Counted from the stretch's first letter, positions 41,606 through 51,590 are shown. The stretch is 64,000 nt of DNA from Prorocentrum cordatum (GCA_963575745.1 CAUYUJ010009846.1:260001-324000), one strand, 5' to 3'. Program-made: numbers and translations. The notes: generated by a model from the letters alone, not told the origin.

Positions 41606-42487
41606 GTCTGTCCGAGATGCAGAACTGAGCCAGAGACGCTGAAACACAGGATCTGAAGTTATTCTAGGAACGTTGCGCATGAAGGTTACAGCAAAGCGGA
41701 TTGTTTGATTGCTGCTGCACTTGCGCAAGCAGGTGCAGACCAGCATTGTGGCCCCGCGCCCCCCCCCCCCCTCCTCCCACCCCCCACGCGCGCTCGCCTC
41801 ACGCACCCCCTCTTCCTGGGTGGGCGTCTGGAGGGGCGGGAGTTGAGGCTGGGTGTGGGGGGGGGGGGGGGTCGAGGCTTCTCGAGGCAGGGGCGGGATT
41901 GCATGGTGTATGATGACGGCTCGGGGGGCCGGTTTCGGAAGGGCCCCGGACGCAGACGCTGCGGCTCGTCGGTCTGCGCCTTGGTCTGGTCCCCAGGCGA
42001 ATGGACGGTGCAAGCGGCTGTTTCTAGACCCCTTCTTGGGGGCCCTCCACGCCGTCCCGCGCTCGGAGGTGCAGGCCTTTTGCGCGGCCCTCGAAGAGAT
42101 GCCAGAGTCGTTCCATTTCATTACTGACCACTTGTCGATTGCCAGGAAGTGGCATCGTGAGATGGAGTTCCCCAACCCCACTGGTGCCAATGCAGATTTG
42201 TGGACTAGGGCCCGTGCTGCTTGGAGAAGTAGGCCAGACACCGCCACTGTCGAAGTGCAGCGGGCACCTCTCATGCAGGCGAATCTCCTGCGCTGCTGGT
42301 GTCAGACTGGCAGATCGAGATGGCCGCGAGGAATGCGGCTGCGGATATTTGGGCTCGGGAGGGGGCGGAGTAGGCGCGGGGCGTCGGGCTTGTCGCCCCC
42401 CCCCCCCCCCAGGCGGATCGGATCGATGCCATTGCCAGCCTGGCGCGGCGACGTGCCAGACGAGCGCTAGCTGACTCGGCCAGCGCA
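41606..42487 (+). pseudogene. Cys-His knuckle and RNase H domain of the retrotransposon
   Basis: VCPRCRTEPETLKHRI (41606-41653) is a C-x2-C...H knuckle directly followed by a stop. The RNase H-like domain starts with the Asp strand MVYDDGSGGRF (about 41905), shifts frame near 42010 and continues AVPRSEVQAFCAALEEMPES (Glu about 42068) and HFITDHLSIARKW (Asp about 42127), then in the original frame ARNAAADIWAREGAE (Asp about 42340). The D-E-D-D pattern fits RNase H, which removes element RNA from the cDNA hybrid. C- and G-runs near 41760 and 41858 mark slippage-prone sites. Confidence 0.7.
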
Positions 42488-42540
42488 AAATCCAAGTCAG
42501 AGGCGAGAGAGCGGCCGCGACCAAGCGGCCGCCTTGCAAC

Positions 42541-43124
42541 ATGTATTTCATAGCTGTCAAGGAGTCGGCCCACCAGCTTGGGAAGTCTAGCTCGGGCTGG
42601 AGGCACGCAGAGTGCGACCAGGTGGCGCCAGGCCCCAAGTTGTTCTGCTTCGCGGCCGCACCACGCGCAGGAAAGGCCATCCCAGAGGGAACCAGGCCGC
42701 CTGAAGTGCAGCAGACTCCCCAGTCTTTCGTGGCGGGAGCGCTCGAGTTTCATGAGTCCCACGCGATGGCCCATGTTGACAAATGGCACATGTATGCCTG
42801 CAGCATGTGTGGCCGCTTCGCGACCGTAGGCGACAGACGCGTGAAGGTCCGTTGCGGAGGTATGGCCCCCAAAGGGGTTGAAAACTTCAGTCGCATTCGA
42901 AAGGGGTTTTATCCTAGGAGGGAGGGGCCACCGCAGGCAGTCGGGGAGGCCATGGCGGCGCTGGCTCGAACCCGTGGCAAGGCCCAGGGAGGCGAGCCCG
43001 AGCAGCAGCAGGCGAGACGGGAGCGTCCGCATGGAGCTCGGACCCCCCGAGCTCACGCGCCAGCTGCTGGAAGGGAGGAGGTGGCGGGGAGGGCAGTTTT
43101 ACCTTTTGGAGACCCGGACTAAAG
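42541..43124 (+). pseudogene. C-terminal zinc ribbon of the retrotransposon
   Basis: The open frame carries HMYACSMCGRFATVGDRRVK, then VRCGGM (C-x2-C...C) and IRKGFYPRREGPPQ, a nucleic-acid-binding type ribbon that ends related dinoflagellate elements. It ends at a stop at 43122-43124, taken as the end of the element's coding part. Confidence 0.6.
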
Positions 43125-43204
43125 CTCAGTCGGGTCATGGTTCCCAGGTGGCGGAGGTGGTACATGCGCCAACCTGGGGGGCCTGCTGGACATTTGTCAT
43201 TTTC

Positions 43205-43560
43205 GTAGCATTACAATCGCATTCCTCATTCTCCTCCGTCATCCCCCTGCTCCTCCCCGCTCCCCCGCTCCCCCCCCCCGTCCTCGTCCTTCTTCTCCTC
43301 CTCCTCTTCCTCCTTTTCCTCCTCTTCTTTCCCTCCTCCTCTCCAACCCCTCCCACTCCTCGTCCTCCCTGCCCCTCCTCCTTCTCCTCCCCCCGCTCCC
43401 CCTCCTCCTCGTCGTCCTCCTCCTCCTCCTCCTCCTCCGCTTTCGTGTCATCGTTTTTTCCGTTCTGTCCTCCGCTTCGGTCCCCCCCCCGCCGCCCACC
43501 TCCTCCTCTTTCCCCTCCTCCTGCACCCCTTTCCCTGATGATGAATTTCCCCCCTGTCGC
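43205..43560. repeat. TCC-rich tract
   Basis: TCC, CTT and CCC blocks; border of the inverted family R copy. Confidence 0.85.
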
Positions 43561-44060
43561 ACCCTGAAAGGTGTCGGTAGGGCGGGCGGGCCATGTCGCT
43601 TGATACGTCTTCACCACCAACGAACGTGAAGCTCAAAAACTTGCAAGAGTTTCACGGATTTGGGCGGGCCGGTTTCAAAAGTGTGGCTCTCGCTATAGCG
43701 CCACGCACAGTCGTCTTAACAGTTTACAATTGTTTCAAGGATTATTGTTGTCGACGGACGTCCAAGGAATGGCGTCCCGGCCCGATTCAGGACTGTCAGG
43801 GCGCAACAGTCACATTGTTTCGCGGTGTTCCAGTCCTCGGACTTGTGCTCTGGGGCGATTCAGGACCGTCAGGGCGCACCCGTAACGTTGAGTCGCGGCG
43901 TTGAAGTCCCCGACTTCTGTTCTGACACGATGTGGGATTCTCAGACGGTTGTCTTCCAACGGGGCATCTCCCCGCAGTGCAAGTACATTCTTGTAGCGGG
44001 GAACTTAGAGGGCTTATTGCCATATCGGTGATGTTTCTTGGGTTTGCACTTGTTCTTGTC
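43561..44060 (-). mobile_element. Family R repeat, inverted copy 3
   Basis: Reads on the minus strand AGTGCAAACCCAAGAAACAT (near 44050), then the shared interior, then the 83-bp unit (about 43610-43760), ending near 43565. It is bordered by TCC tracts, i.e. GGA on its own strand, just like the plus-strand copies. It lies at the 3' end of the predicted intron. Confidence 0.75.
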
Positions 44061-44114
44061 CTCCTGCTCGACCACCTCCTTCCCACAGTTGCTGCGGCCC
44101 CCCCCCTCCCCGAG

Positions 44115-44234
44115 GGTGGTCACTTCGGCCGATGAGAGCCCCGGCCTGGACCCAGTGGGGTGGGTCCTCGAGGGCTCCCGCGACGGCGTGCTCTGGGAGC
44201 TCATGGACGAGGTCCGCGGTGCGCCCGACCCAAG
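44115..44234 (+). CDS. Exon: last part of the discoidin-like domain
   Basis: Acceptor CTCCCCGAG|GGTGGTC. After completing the split Arg codon it reads VVTSADESPGLDPVGWVLEG, then SRDGVLWELMDEVRGAPDP. The D-P-x-x-W-x-L-E-G-S-x-D-G-x-x-W-x-x-L signature is diagnostic of the C-terminal half of F5/8 C-like domains. The donor is probably CCCAAG|GATGAAG (GA type). A GGA tract follows directly, as expected for the next intron. Confidence 0.6.
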
Positions 44235-45045
44235 GATGAAGAGGAGGAGGAGGAGAACGAGGAGGAGGAGGAGGAGGAGGAGGAGGAAGAGGGGGAGGAG
44301 GAGGACGAGGAGGAGGAGGAGGAGGAGGCGACGGACGAGGAGGAGGAAGAGGAGGAGGAGGAGGAGGAGGAGGAGGAGGACGGGGAGCAGTAACAGGCGG
44401 ATGAGGAGGACGAAGAGGAAGAACAGGACGAGGAGGAAAAGGAGGAGGAGGACGAGGGAGAAGAGGAGGAGGAGCAGGAGGAGGAAGAGGAGGAGGAGGA
44501 GGAGGAACGTGAAGGTCGGGGGCCGGCCGCCGAGATTCCTCCGAGCTGCAGTTTTTCAGCTTTCCGCTGCACGGGAATCTCAGTGGGTGTGCGATCTGCT
44601 GAATGCCTCCATAGTCCAGATGCCCAGGGGGATTTGCATGGGTCGAGAAAGGAGGAGGAGGAGGAGGAGGAGGAGGAGGAGGAGGAGGAGATGGAGATGG
44701 AGGAAGAGGAGGAGGAGCAGGAGAAGAAGGACGAGGAGGGAGGGAGGAGGAGGAGGAGGAGGAGAGGAGGAGGAGGGGGATGAGGAGGAGGAGGAGGGGA
44801 GGAGGAGGAGGAAGAGCAGGAGCAGGAGCAGGAGGAGGAGAGGAGGAGGAGGAGGAGGAGGGACGCATGGACGCAGGCCGAGATGCACCCTCCACGGAAG
44901 GAAGGTGCAGCGGCATCGTAAGGAGGAGGAGGAGGAAGAGGAGGAGCAGGAGGAGCATGAAGAGGAGGAGAAGGAGGAGGAGGAGGAGAGGAGGAGGCGG
45001 AGGCGGAGGCGGAGGAGGATGAGGAGGAGGAGGAGGAGGAGGAGG
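44235..45045 (+). repeat. Long (GGA)n region with two non-repeat islands
   Basis: GGA/GAA triplets interrupted by islands at 44521-44646 and 44862-44920. The first island is exon-sized and open in the frame of the preceding exon (FLRAAVFQLSAARESQWVCD), so a further exon is possible, but no splice pair is convincing. Confidence 0.8.
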
Positions 45046-45733
45046 ACCAGCGCACATTCACCAGCGATGTTGGAATACTCGCTCCCTGCAGGCTCCCTCT
45101 TCATAGGCCCTTGCAAAGATACACTGCCACTGAGGGAAGTGCCCCGTTTGGAGACAACCGTTTGAAGATCTTGAGGCGTGCCTAAACATCGTTCTCGGGA
45201 CCCCAATGCTACGCATCAGCCTGACTGTTGCGCCTTGACGATTTTGAATTGTGCCAGACAATCCTGAATCGCTGAATTGTGCCAGACAATCCTGAATCGC
45301 TGAATTGTGTTTGACCTTTTGAATCAGCTGGGACTTTACACCGCGCCTTGACAATCCTGAATCGCTTCAAAACACAATTTCTGGTACGCTGGCCGTGGGA
45401 ATCCGCGAAACTCTTGCAAATGTTGAAGACGAGTGTGCGCGGCGATAAGGCGAGGGTCACAGTTTGAAAAGGCACCGCCATCAACCCGAGAGCGAGAGCC
45501 ACATTTAGAAAAGGGCATGCCTTCAACCCGTGAAACCCATGCAATGTTTTAAACATACATCTGCGCGGCGCTAAGACGAGAGCCACATTTTGAAAACGGC
45601 CCGCCCTCAATCCGTGAAACTTCTGCAATGCTAAAAAAGGAATGCTCGCGGAACTGGGGTGAGCCACATTTTGGGAGTGGCCGACTGGCCTCGGGGTGCG
45701 ACAGGGAAGAGTTCTTCATAAGGAGAAGAGGTG
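45046..45733 (+). mobile_element. Family R repeat, copy 4
   Basis: Between GGA tracts again. The left end is altered (AGCGCACATTCACCAGCGAT). It has an internal triplication of TGTGCCAGACAATCCTGAAT (about 45250-45300), 83-bp units at about 45425-45660 and the right end GTGCGACAGGGAAGAGTTCT. Confidence 0.75.
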
Positions 45734-45869
45734 GAGGGCGAGGAGGAGGAGGAGCCTCAGCCGCTCGGTGCTTTGCGGCTGTGTCCGTGGGTGGCGAAGT
45801 TTGGCCTGCCGAGGCATGCCAGGGTGCCTCTGTCCAGCTCCGCACCCTGCCCGATCTGCACGCCCAGGG

Positions 45870-46045
45870 CCGCTTCGATTCAGAGCGGTCCAACAAAGGG
45901 CCTTGCCTTCGAGGATCGAAGGAGTTACCGTCTCCTCCTCGGCGGCCGGCGGCGGCAGGCCAGCGGAAGGCGGCGGAAGCGAGACGGCGGCGGCTCGGCC
46001 GGCGGAAACTCGGCGGAAGCCAAAGTCTACCCCCCCAGGAGATGG
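45870..46045 (+). repeat. Dispersed repeat G, copy 1
   Basis: GGGCCTTGCCTTCGAGGATC, then GGCGGAAGGCGGCGGAA-type units, ending GCGGAAGCCAAAGTCTAC. Copy 2 at 60285-60445. Confidence 0.7.
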
Positions 46046-46074
46046 CAGCATGTTTCCCCAATCCGTGCTTGCAC

Positions 46075-46262
46075 CGAAGGGGTCCTAGCGGAAGTTGCAA
46101 GATTTGGCCAAAGTTTCCCGCCGATGTTGGTAGCAGGCTGGGTCCCCGGGTTCCCGGTTCTGGCTCCCCGGGTTCCCGGTTGTTGGTTCCGGGCCGATTT
46201 CGGTGGGTTCTGGGTTCCTGGGCTCCCGCGTTCCCGATCGATCTCCTCAGCGAAAACCATCC
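46075..46262 (+). repeat. Dispersed repeat F, copy 1
   Basis: GGGTCCCCGGGTTCCCGGTT and GGGTTCTGGGTTCCTGGGCT units between a GCAAGATTTGG segment and GATCGATCTCC. An inverted copy lies at 58795-58985 with the same flanking order. Confidence 0.7.
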
Positions 46263-46467
46263 ACTGATTTGGGTTTCTCTCTGGTGTAAGTGGGTCCAGG
46301 GTGCACGGAATCCGTCATGTGCCTTCCTTTTCCCTCCCCGCGTGGGGGGGGGGTGGGGGGAATCGTCGTGGCCGAGGCTGGGCGCAGCTCGCAGACCGGA
46401 CGGGATGGAGTCGGGGGCCAGCCTCGATCGTCTAGGTTTCGATGGGGTCGGAGAACAGTGGAGGCCC

Positions 46468-46610
46468 ATGCCAAGAAGCACACTCCTTGCCTCCAGGGTG
46501 ACCGGGGTTTCTTGGGTTTCGATGGTGTTGCTGTGGAAGGCGTGGCGCTCCCACGCAAAGAATCCATGGACGCCCGGGGGTCTCAGGGCTGGGTTTCTTA
46601 TGGAAGATTT
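46468..46610 (+). repeat. Dispersed repeat H, copy 1
   Basis: CATGCCAAGAAGCACACTCC, TTGCCTCCAGGGTGACC and GGTTTCGATGGTGTTGCTGT; copy 2 at 48995-49150 in the same orientation. Confidence 0.75.
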
Positions 46611-46627
46611 CTTGTGGATCGCGTCGC

Positions 46628-46800
46628 ATCGCCGATGCATCGCCGATGCGGCTCGATGTGCAAACCGATTTGCTTCACGTCGACGTCGCCGATGCATCGC
46701 GGTCGTCGACGATGCATCGCTGGTGTATCGTCGATGCATCGCCGATACATCGCCGATGTGTCGCCGATGTATCGGCGATGTGGCGCGATCCTCCGACCAC
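46628..46800. repeat. ATCGCCGATGCATCGCC repeat cluster
   Basis: GATGCATCGCCGATGCGGCT, CGCCGATACATCGCCGATGT and variants. The 9-mer ATCGCCGAT and its complement ATCGGCGAT alternate. A homologous cluster lies at 49760-49910; both end GGCGCGATCCTCCGACC or close to it. Confidence 0.8.
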
Positions 46801-46984
46801 ATCAACTCCGACCCATACAGGAGGCCTCTAGATCGAGAGAGGATGAGCTGGCCCAGAAATCCGAGGCCACGGATAAATCACACGATAACTTCGCGTTTCC
46901 ATGTTGTGGGGCTCTGGGCTCCGTTTCGGCTGGGAGTCATCGGCGAAAAACGGAATTCCACATGAAGGTGAGATGAGGATTCGG

Positions 46985-47210
46985 AGGAGGTGGGCGGAGG
47001 GGGAGGAGGATGAGGAGGAGGAGGAGGAGGAGGAGGAGGAGGAGAAGGAAAAGGAGAAGGAAAAGGAGAAGGAGAAGGAAAGGGAGGATGCGGGGGAAGA
47101 AGAGGTGGAGGAGTGATGAGGAGAGAGAGAGAGAGAGAGAGGACGAGAGAGGAGAAGAAAGAGAAGAGCGGAGGGGGAGGCGGAGGCGGAGGAAGAGGAG
47201 GAGGAGGAGT
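46985..47210. repeat. GGA/GAA/GA-rich tract
   Basis: GGA triplets, then AAAGGAGAAGG units, then a (GA)n run at 47120-47142, then GGCGGAGG. Open in many frames. Confidence 0.9.
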
Positions 47211-47394
47211 GTCTGGCAGTCCCAGGAAGCGAGCTCATCCAGCCCACGTGCCACCAGCCCATCCAGCAACTGTTCTGAGGTCTCTGGTCAAGTTGTCGTG
47301 GGAAGGGACGCGGAGGATCGTAGTCAAAGCGAAGCCGGGAGCAGCTCGAGCAGGTCCCAGCAGCGGTACATTCAGAGAGTTTCAACAGGCTCTT

Positions 47395-47895
47395 GGCGGC
47401 ATTTTGGAGCCATCTTGGCGCTCTCGTGGCCCTGATGGGATGTTTGGAAGCCCTACAGTAGGGTCTTTCCAGGGGGCCCTATTTGGAGCCCCCTGGGCCC
47501 TCTTGGGGCCACCCTGGATGCCTGCCCCCAACAGGGTCCCCCGATTCGCACTGCCGCTCTGGAGGCCGACTGCTATTTTCTCGGAGGAGGCCTCTTCTGA
47601 CCCTCTTGGTGGCCTGTTGTGCTTGGGGGACTTTGGGGTTCCTCTTTGGACCCCCTTGGGCACTACAAGAAGTCGACTATCCACGGAACAAAATGCGCTT
47701 GAAGATTCGGGCCCCCCGTGGGCATCTTTGGCAGGCTCCGTGGTCACCTCGGGCAGTCTTTTGGCAACATGGGGCCTCCTTGGAGGCATGCTGAGAAGGC
47801 CATCTAGAGCCACCCTTGGGTGTCTCGCACTATTTTTGAGGCCATCTTGGACGGTCTGGTGCCATCGTGGAGCCATTTAGGGCCATCTTGGACTC
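47395..47895. repeat. Degenerate CTTGGGGCC microrepeat, copy 2
   Basis: GGCATTTTGGAGCCATCTTG, CCTCTTGGGGCCACCCTGGA and similar phrases; same family as 34620-35130. Confidence 0.75.
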
Positions 47896-48366
47896 TCGAA
47901 GCAGTCGCGAAGTGACGCTCAGGGAGAGGCTAGGGGTGGGAACCCCTCCCCCAAAGAGAGAGGATTGGAAGAGGGGCTCTGGTAAAAATCACCCCACGCC
48001 CAGATGGAGCGGGAACTTCGTCCCAGAGCGCTGTGCCTGCCAACACGCCGCCCGCTGTCAGAGATCCCATGGCGTTGTTCGCACCCAGAGTTGCCCGTGT
48101 TTGGCCCCCTCGCTGCAGGCGCAACGGACATCTCGCCCCCTGCCGGCGCAGAGGCGAAGAGCAGCGGGCGGAGGGTGGAGATGAAAATGGGCCCTTTTGG
48201 CTGAGGCTGCTTGGGGTCCTCGAGTCCTCTGGGTTTCCCACGTGTCTGGGCATCGGCCATCGCATCGTCGGTCGATCCGGCGCTTTGGGGGAGCGCTTCG
48301 TCCCGGCGTCCCAGCGCCTGCACGGCTCGAGTGCGCTGGGCTCCTCCCCCCCCCCTTTTGCGGCCG
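47896..48366. other. Possible plus-strand exon, otherwise unassigned
   Basis: One plus frame within 48205-48350 reads LGVLESSGFPTCLGIGHRIV and then RSGALGERFVPASQRLHGSS, which looks protein-like and is followed by a long TCC tract as in other candidate introns. The minus strand is also open, so strand is undecided. Confidence 0.25.
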
Positions 48367-48482
48367 CCCGCCTCCTCCTCCTCCTCCTTCTCCTCCTCCT
48401 CCTCCTCCTCCTCCTCCTCCTCCTCCTCCTCCTCCTCCTCCTCCTCCTCCTCCTCCTCCTCCTCCTCCTCCTCCTCCTCCTC
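48367..48482. repeat. (TCC)n tract, about 36 copies
   Basis: Nearly perfect TCC. A second TCC stretch at 48486-48535 precedes a short coding-like segment (plus frame LALARAATAEAATAPRDLGP, with AGAG|GTTCC as possible donor near 48630). Confidence 0.95.
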
Positions 48483-48816
48483 TCGCTTCCTCCTCCTCCT
48501 CTCGCTTCCTCCTCCTCCTCCTCCGCCTCCTCCTCCTCTCGCTTCCCGCTCGCTTGTCTCGCGCTCGCCCGTGCGGCGACCGCCGAGGCTGCCACCGCGC
48601 CGCGCGATCTCGGGCCCCGCGACAAGAGAGGTTCCTCTCCTCCTCGCCCCTCCTCATTCTAGAGTGTACACCCCTCCTCATCGTCCCTTATCCTCCTCGT
48701 TCCTCCTCGTTCCTCCCTCCTCCGTCCTCTCCTCCTCCTTCTCCTCCTCTTCCTCCTCCTTCCCACTTCCGCTCCTCCTCGTCCCTCCTCGTCCCTCATC
48801 GCCGCTCCTCCTACAG

Positions 48817-48978
48817 TTAAGTCGGACCTGTCCCTCAAAAGGCGCAGAATTCCCGAATAATCAAAGCATAACCGGGTGACGATTTTTTTATCACATGCTT
48901 GGAGTATGTTTGAATCGTGTTTGACTATTGATAAGTTTTCTTCCAGAATCCGTCTGAAGGAAGACATGCCCGACCTAA
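48817..48978 (+). mobile_element. Family A inverted-repeat element
   Basis: The left end TTAAGTCGGACCTGTCCCTC and right-end complement TTAGGTCGGGCATGTCTTCC are 162 bp apart with an AT-rich core. Inserted at the edge of pyrimidine-rich DNA. Confidence 0.8.
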
Positions 48979-48994
48979 TTCTGCTGTCGCAACT

Positions 48995-49150
48995 CATGCC
49001 AAGAAACACCCTGCTTGCCTCCAGGGTGCCCTGGGTTGCTTGGGTGTCGATGGTTTTGCTGTGTAGCACGTGGCGCTCCTGCAGCAGAAGTCAAGGTATG
49101 TCCTGGGGTTCCAGGGTTGGGTTTTTTGTGTGGGGGGTTCTTGTGGTCGA
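48995..49150 (+). repeat. Dispersed repeat H, copy 2
   Basis: CATGCCAAGAAACACCCTGC, TTGCCTCCAGGGTGCCC and GGTGTCGATGGTTTTGCTGT; counterpart of 46468-46610. Confidence 0.75.
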
Positions 49151-49229
49151 GCTCCTACTGTAGGATTGCGAAGGCCTTACGGCCGGTGCCGCCGACCCTG
49201 AATGGCGACGACGACGACGACGACGACGA

Positions 49230-49500
49230 GCGCTCTTGGGGGCCTCTTGGGGGTAGTTTGTGGGCCTCTTGGGAAGCTCTTAGGGGCCGCTTGGAAGCCT
49301 CGTGGGGGCCTCTTGGGGCTTCCTGGGGGTCTCTTGGAGGGGGCCTGGGACGTCTTGGAGGCTTCTTGGACGGTCTTGGAGCTATCTTGGGCGTTTTCGG
49401 CCGATCTTTTGGCGACTCGGGGCCCTCTTGGGCCGTCTCGGGGGCCATATTGGGCATTCGGACCTCATTTGGAGTGTTTTCGAGGTTTCTAGGCCGCCCG
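49230..49500. repeat. Degenerate CTTGGGGCC microrepeat, copy 3
   Basis: GCCTCTTGGGGGTAGTTTGT, GGGGGCCTCTTGGGGCTTCC and similar, preceded by a short (GAC)n run at 49203-49229. Confidence 0.75.
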
Positions 49501-49759
49501 AGGAAAAACGAATCTGCCCCCCCACCCCTCCCGGGACCCCCCCCCACCCCACCCGGGACCCCCCCCCCCCTGGGGAAGGGATCACAGGGAAGGGGTTCCC
49601 TTCGACTCGATTACGACACTGCTAGATTTTTCTCTCGCTCACGAGCTTGAGAAGGAAGCTGCAGGGAAAGGGGACGACGGAGGCGACGACCGACGGAGAC
49701 GACGACTCGAACAGCCAAGCCCCTCGCACACGCCGACAGGGTCGGCGGATTCCCAGATG

Positions 49760-49910
49760 GGGTCCGAGCACATCGCCGATACATCGGTAATGCGGCTCGA
49801 TGTTGACCCCGACTTTCTCCACGCCGAGGGCGCCGACACATCGCCCACGTCGCCGATGCATCGCCGATGCATCGCCGATGTATCGACGATGCGCCGCGAT
49901 CCTCCGACCT
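49760..49910. repeat. ATCGCCGATGCATCGCC repeat cluster, copy 2
   Basis: CACATCGCCGATACATCGGT, GCATCGCCGATGCATCGCCG, GCGCCGCGATCCTCCGACCT. The shared order with 46628-46800 (GCGGCTCGATGT, then the cluster, then the same ending) shows a dispersed unit. Confidence 0.8.
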
Positions 49911-50494
49911 CATCTGGGACGCCGCCACTCTCGCTCCCCGCTCACTGCCAGTGCTTCCCCTCCCGCGCCAACTCGCTCCCCCACCCCTGCGGTGTGCCCT
50001 CGTCGGGAGCACCTCGCTTTTCCTGAGGGCGCCCGCAGGTCGCCCACACGCAAGGCCCACAGGCCGAGGCCCAACGGTCCACACGGACGCGGGACGCCCC
50101 GGGGCCAGCGCGAGGCCCAGGCCGAAGCCTTCCCCATCGTGTCATTAGCGAGAGAGATGCTGCCGAGGGCGATGCCGTCGCGACGGACCGCGTCAGTCAC
50201 CACCGTGACCATGCCGCGCCCGTCGCTGCAGGTCACGCGGCTGCCACCTGCCGTGCTGGCGTTGGCCAGGCCGCGCGTGGCCGCCCTTCGCCACGGCCGC
50301 CCCCCGGTGGGCACGACGGGGAGCGCGCTCCTCGCGCCGGTGGTCCGGGCCGCAGCGTCCGGGCGAGGGCGCGACGGTGGCTGCGCGCCGCGCATCGCGG
50401 GGCGCGAGGGCGCGAAGGCGGGTGGCCCGGTTCGCCTCCCGGAGCGCGGCTGCTCGGAGCAGGCCGCAGCTCCGAGGGCATGGGGCGAGGAGGC

Positions 50495-50665
50495 GCGAAA
50501 GGGGCCCTTCGCCGGAGTGGCCTTTTGGTGCGGGCCCGTGTGGGCCCCTCGATCGCCGAGCGCGATGCGACAGTGGTTGGCGTACTGTGCGCTGGTGTTT
50601 GGCCCCCCCCTGCGGCCCCCAGGAGGCCACGCACCAAAGGTCACTCTTACCCAGGGTCAGCCCTG
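50495..50665 (+). repeat. Dispersed repeat I, copy 1
   Basis: TTCGCCGGAGTGGCC, CTCGATCGCCGAGCGCGATG, GGTGTTTGGCCCCCCC and ACTCTTACCCAGGGTC; counterpart 59400-59570. The GC-rich DNA before it (49925-50490) has rival long frames on both strands and no recognisable gene. Confidence 0.7.
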
Positions 50666-50671
50666 CGTGTT

Positions 50672-51023
50672 CAGTCAACCCGCATTGCAAGGATGGGCAA
50701 TCTTCCCAAGGGCACCCTGGGTTTCTTCATAATTGTGGGTGGGTAGCCCTCGACGAGGGTCAACCTCGCCTCGTCGTCGCGCCGCGACGGGGGTCGGAGC
50801 GCCTTCGGCGCGCGGTGGCTGCCCGTGACGGGGTAAATTAGGAGCCGGCGGCGGGGGTGGCGTCCCCCCACGCTTGTGAACGAACTCGGAGTACCCTTGC
50901 ATCCTTGCCTCCTCGGCGCATCCCTGATCACCTTCGTTGGCGGCGCCTCGCTCGAAGAGCTTCGAAATGGTCTTGCAGGGGTCTTGCATCCTTATCGCGC
51001 GTCCTTGTGGCACGGGTTGACTG
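50672..51023 (+). mobile_element. Family B element with an internal insertion
   Basis: The left end CAGTCAACCCGCATTGCAAG and right end CACGGGTTGACTG are intact inverted termini, but the copy is 352 bp instead of about 172. Foreign DNA of about 170 bp (about 50719-50888) interrupts the spot where GGGTACCCTTGCATCC is expected; ACCCT occurs on both sides. Confidence 0.75.
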
Positions 51024-51129
51024 CAGCCGAGTCGGCGGGCGAAGTGGCGAGGGAAAGGTGGCCTGGCGCGGCTGCCTCCCTCGGGCGGGGCTGGGACCAG
51101 GATATCGTTCCAGGGCGTTCCATAAGGCT

Positions 51130-51227
51130 CTCGTCGTCGTCGTCGTGATCGTCGTCGTCGTCGCCGTCGCCGTCGGGATCGTCGTCGTCGCCGTCGTGAT
51201 CGTCGTCGTCGTCGTTGTCGTCGTCGC

Positions 51228-51272
<45 letters not shown>

Positions 51273-51295
51273 CGTGATCGTCGTCGTCGTTGTGA
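51130..51295. repeat. (GTC)n microsatellite with GATC interruptions
   Basis: GTC and GCC triplets with GTGATC or GGGATC spacers. Frames give poly-Val or, on the other strand, poly-Asp/Thr. Confidence 0.93.
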
Positions 51296-51379
51296 AATCG
51301 TTCCAGAGCGCGCTCCCGAGCCGCCGAGCAGCCCGGGGCACACCCCCTCCAGAGACGCGGGATTCATGAGGAAGAGAAG

Positions 51380-51450
51380 TAGGAGGAGGAGGAGGAAGCG
51401 AGAGGAGGAGGACGAGAAGGAGGAGAAGGAGGAGGATGAGGAAGCGAGAG
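51380..51450. repeat. GGA-rich tract
   Basis: GGAGGAGGAGG and GAGAGGAGGAGGAC blocks. Confidence 0.8.
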
Positions 51451-51590
51451 GATGAGGATGAAGAGGAGTTTATTTATCCTCGCCCCAGTTTCTCCTCGCC
51501 GATGTGTCCAGACTGATTTTGCCCCGGTCCTGGCTTCGGCCTTAACCCCCTCCTTGCTGCTGGGCGGGGATGCCGCGTCGTCGGCAAGAG

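Larger units (their letters stand above)
37067..43124 (+). mobile_element. APE-type non-LTR retrotransposon (LINE), full length but decayed
   Basis: Contains in order a zinc-finger/coiled-coil ORF1, an endonuclease of the exonuclease-endonuclease-phosphatase fold, a linker, RT, a Cys-His knuckle, RNase H and a C-terminal zinc ribbon. At least nine frame changes and some in-frame stops break ORF2; ORF1 has one frame change. It sits inside the predicted intron 34091-44114 in the same orientation as the gene. Neither a 3' tail nor a target duplication is identified. Confidence 0.85.
34091..44114 (+). other. Predicted 10,024-bp GT-AG intron holding a complete retrotransposon
   Basis: Starts GTCGATGACC and ends CCTCCCCGAG, with AG|G at both junctions and matching codon phase (AG + G = Arg). 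Inside, in order: TCC tracts, CTTGGGGCC microrepeats, a tandem array with a GT run, a family E element, more TCC, the 6-kb retrotransposon at 37067-43124, TCC, and an inverted family R copy. Transcript evidence is needed; the match of both domain halves is the argument. Confidence 0.5.
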
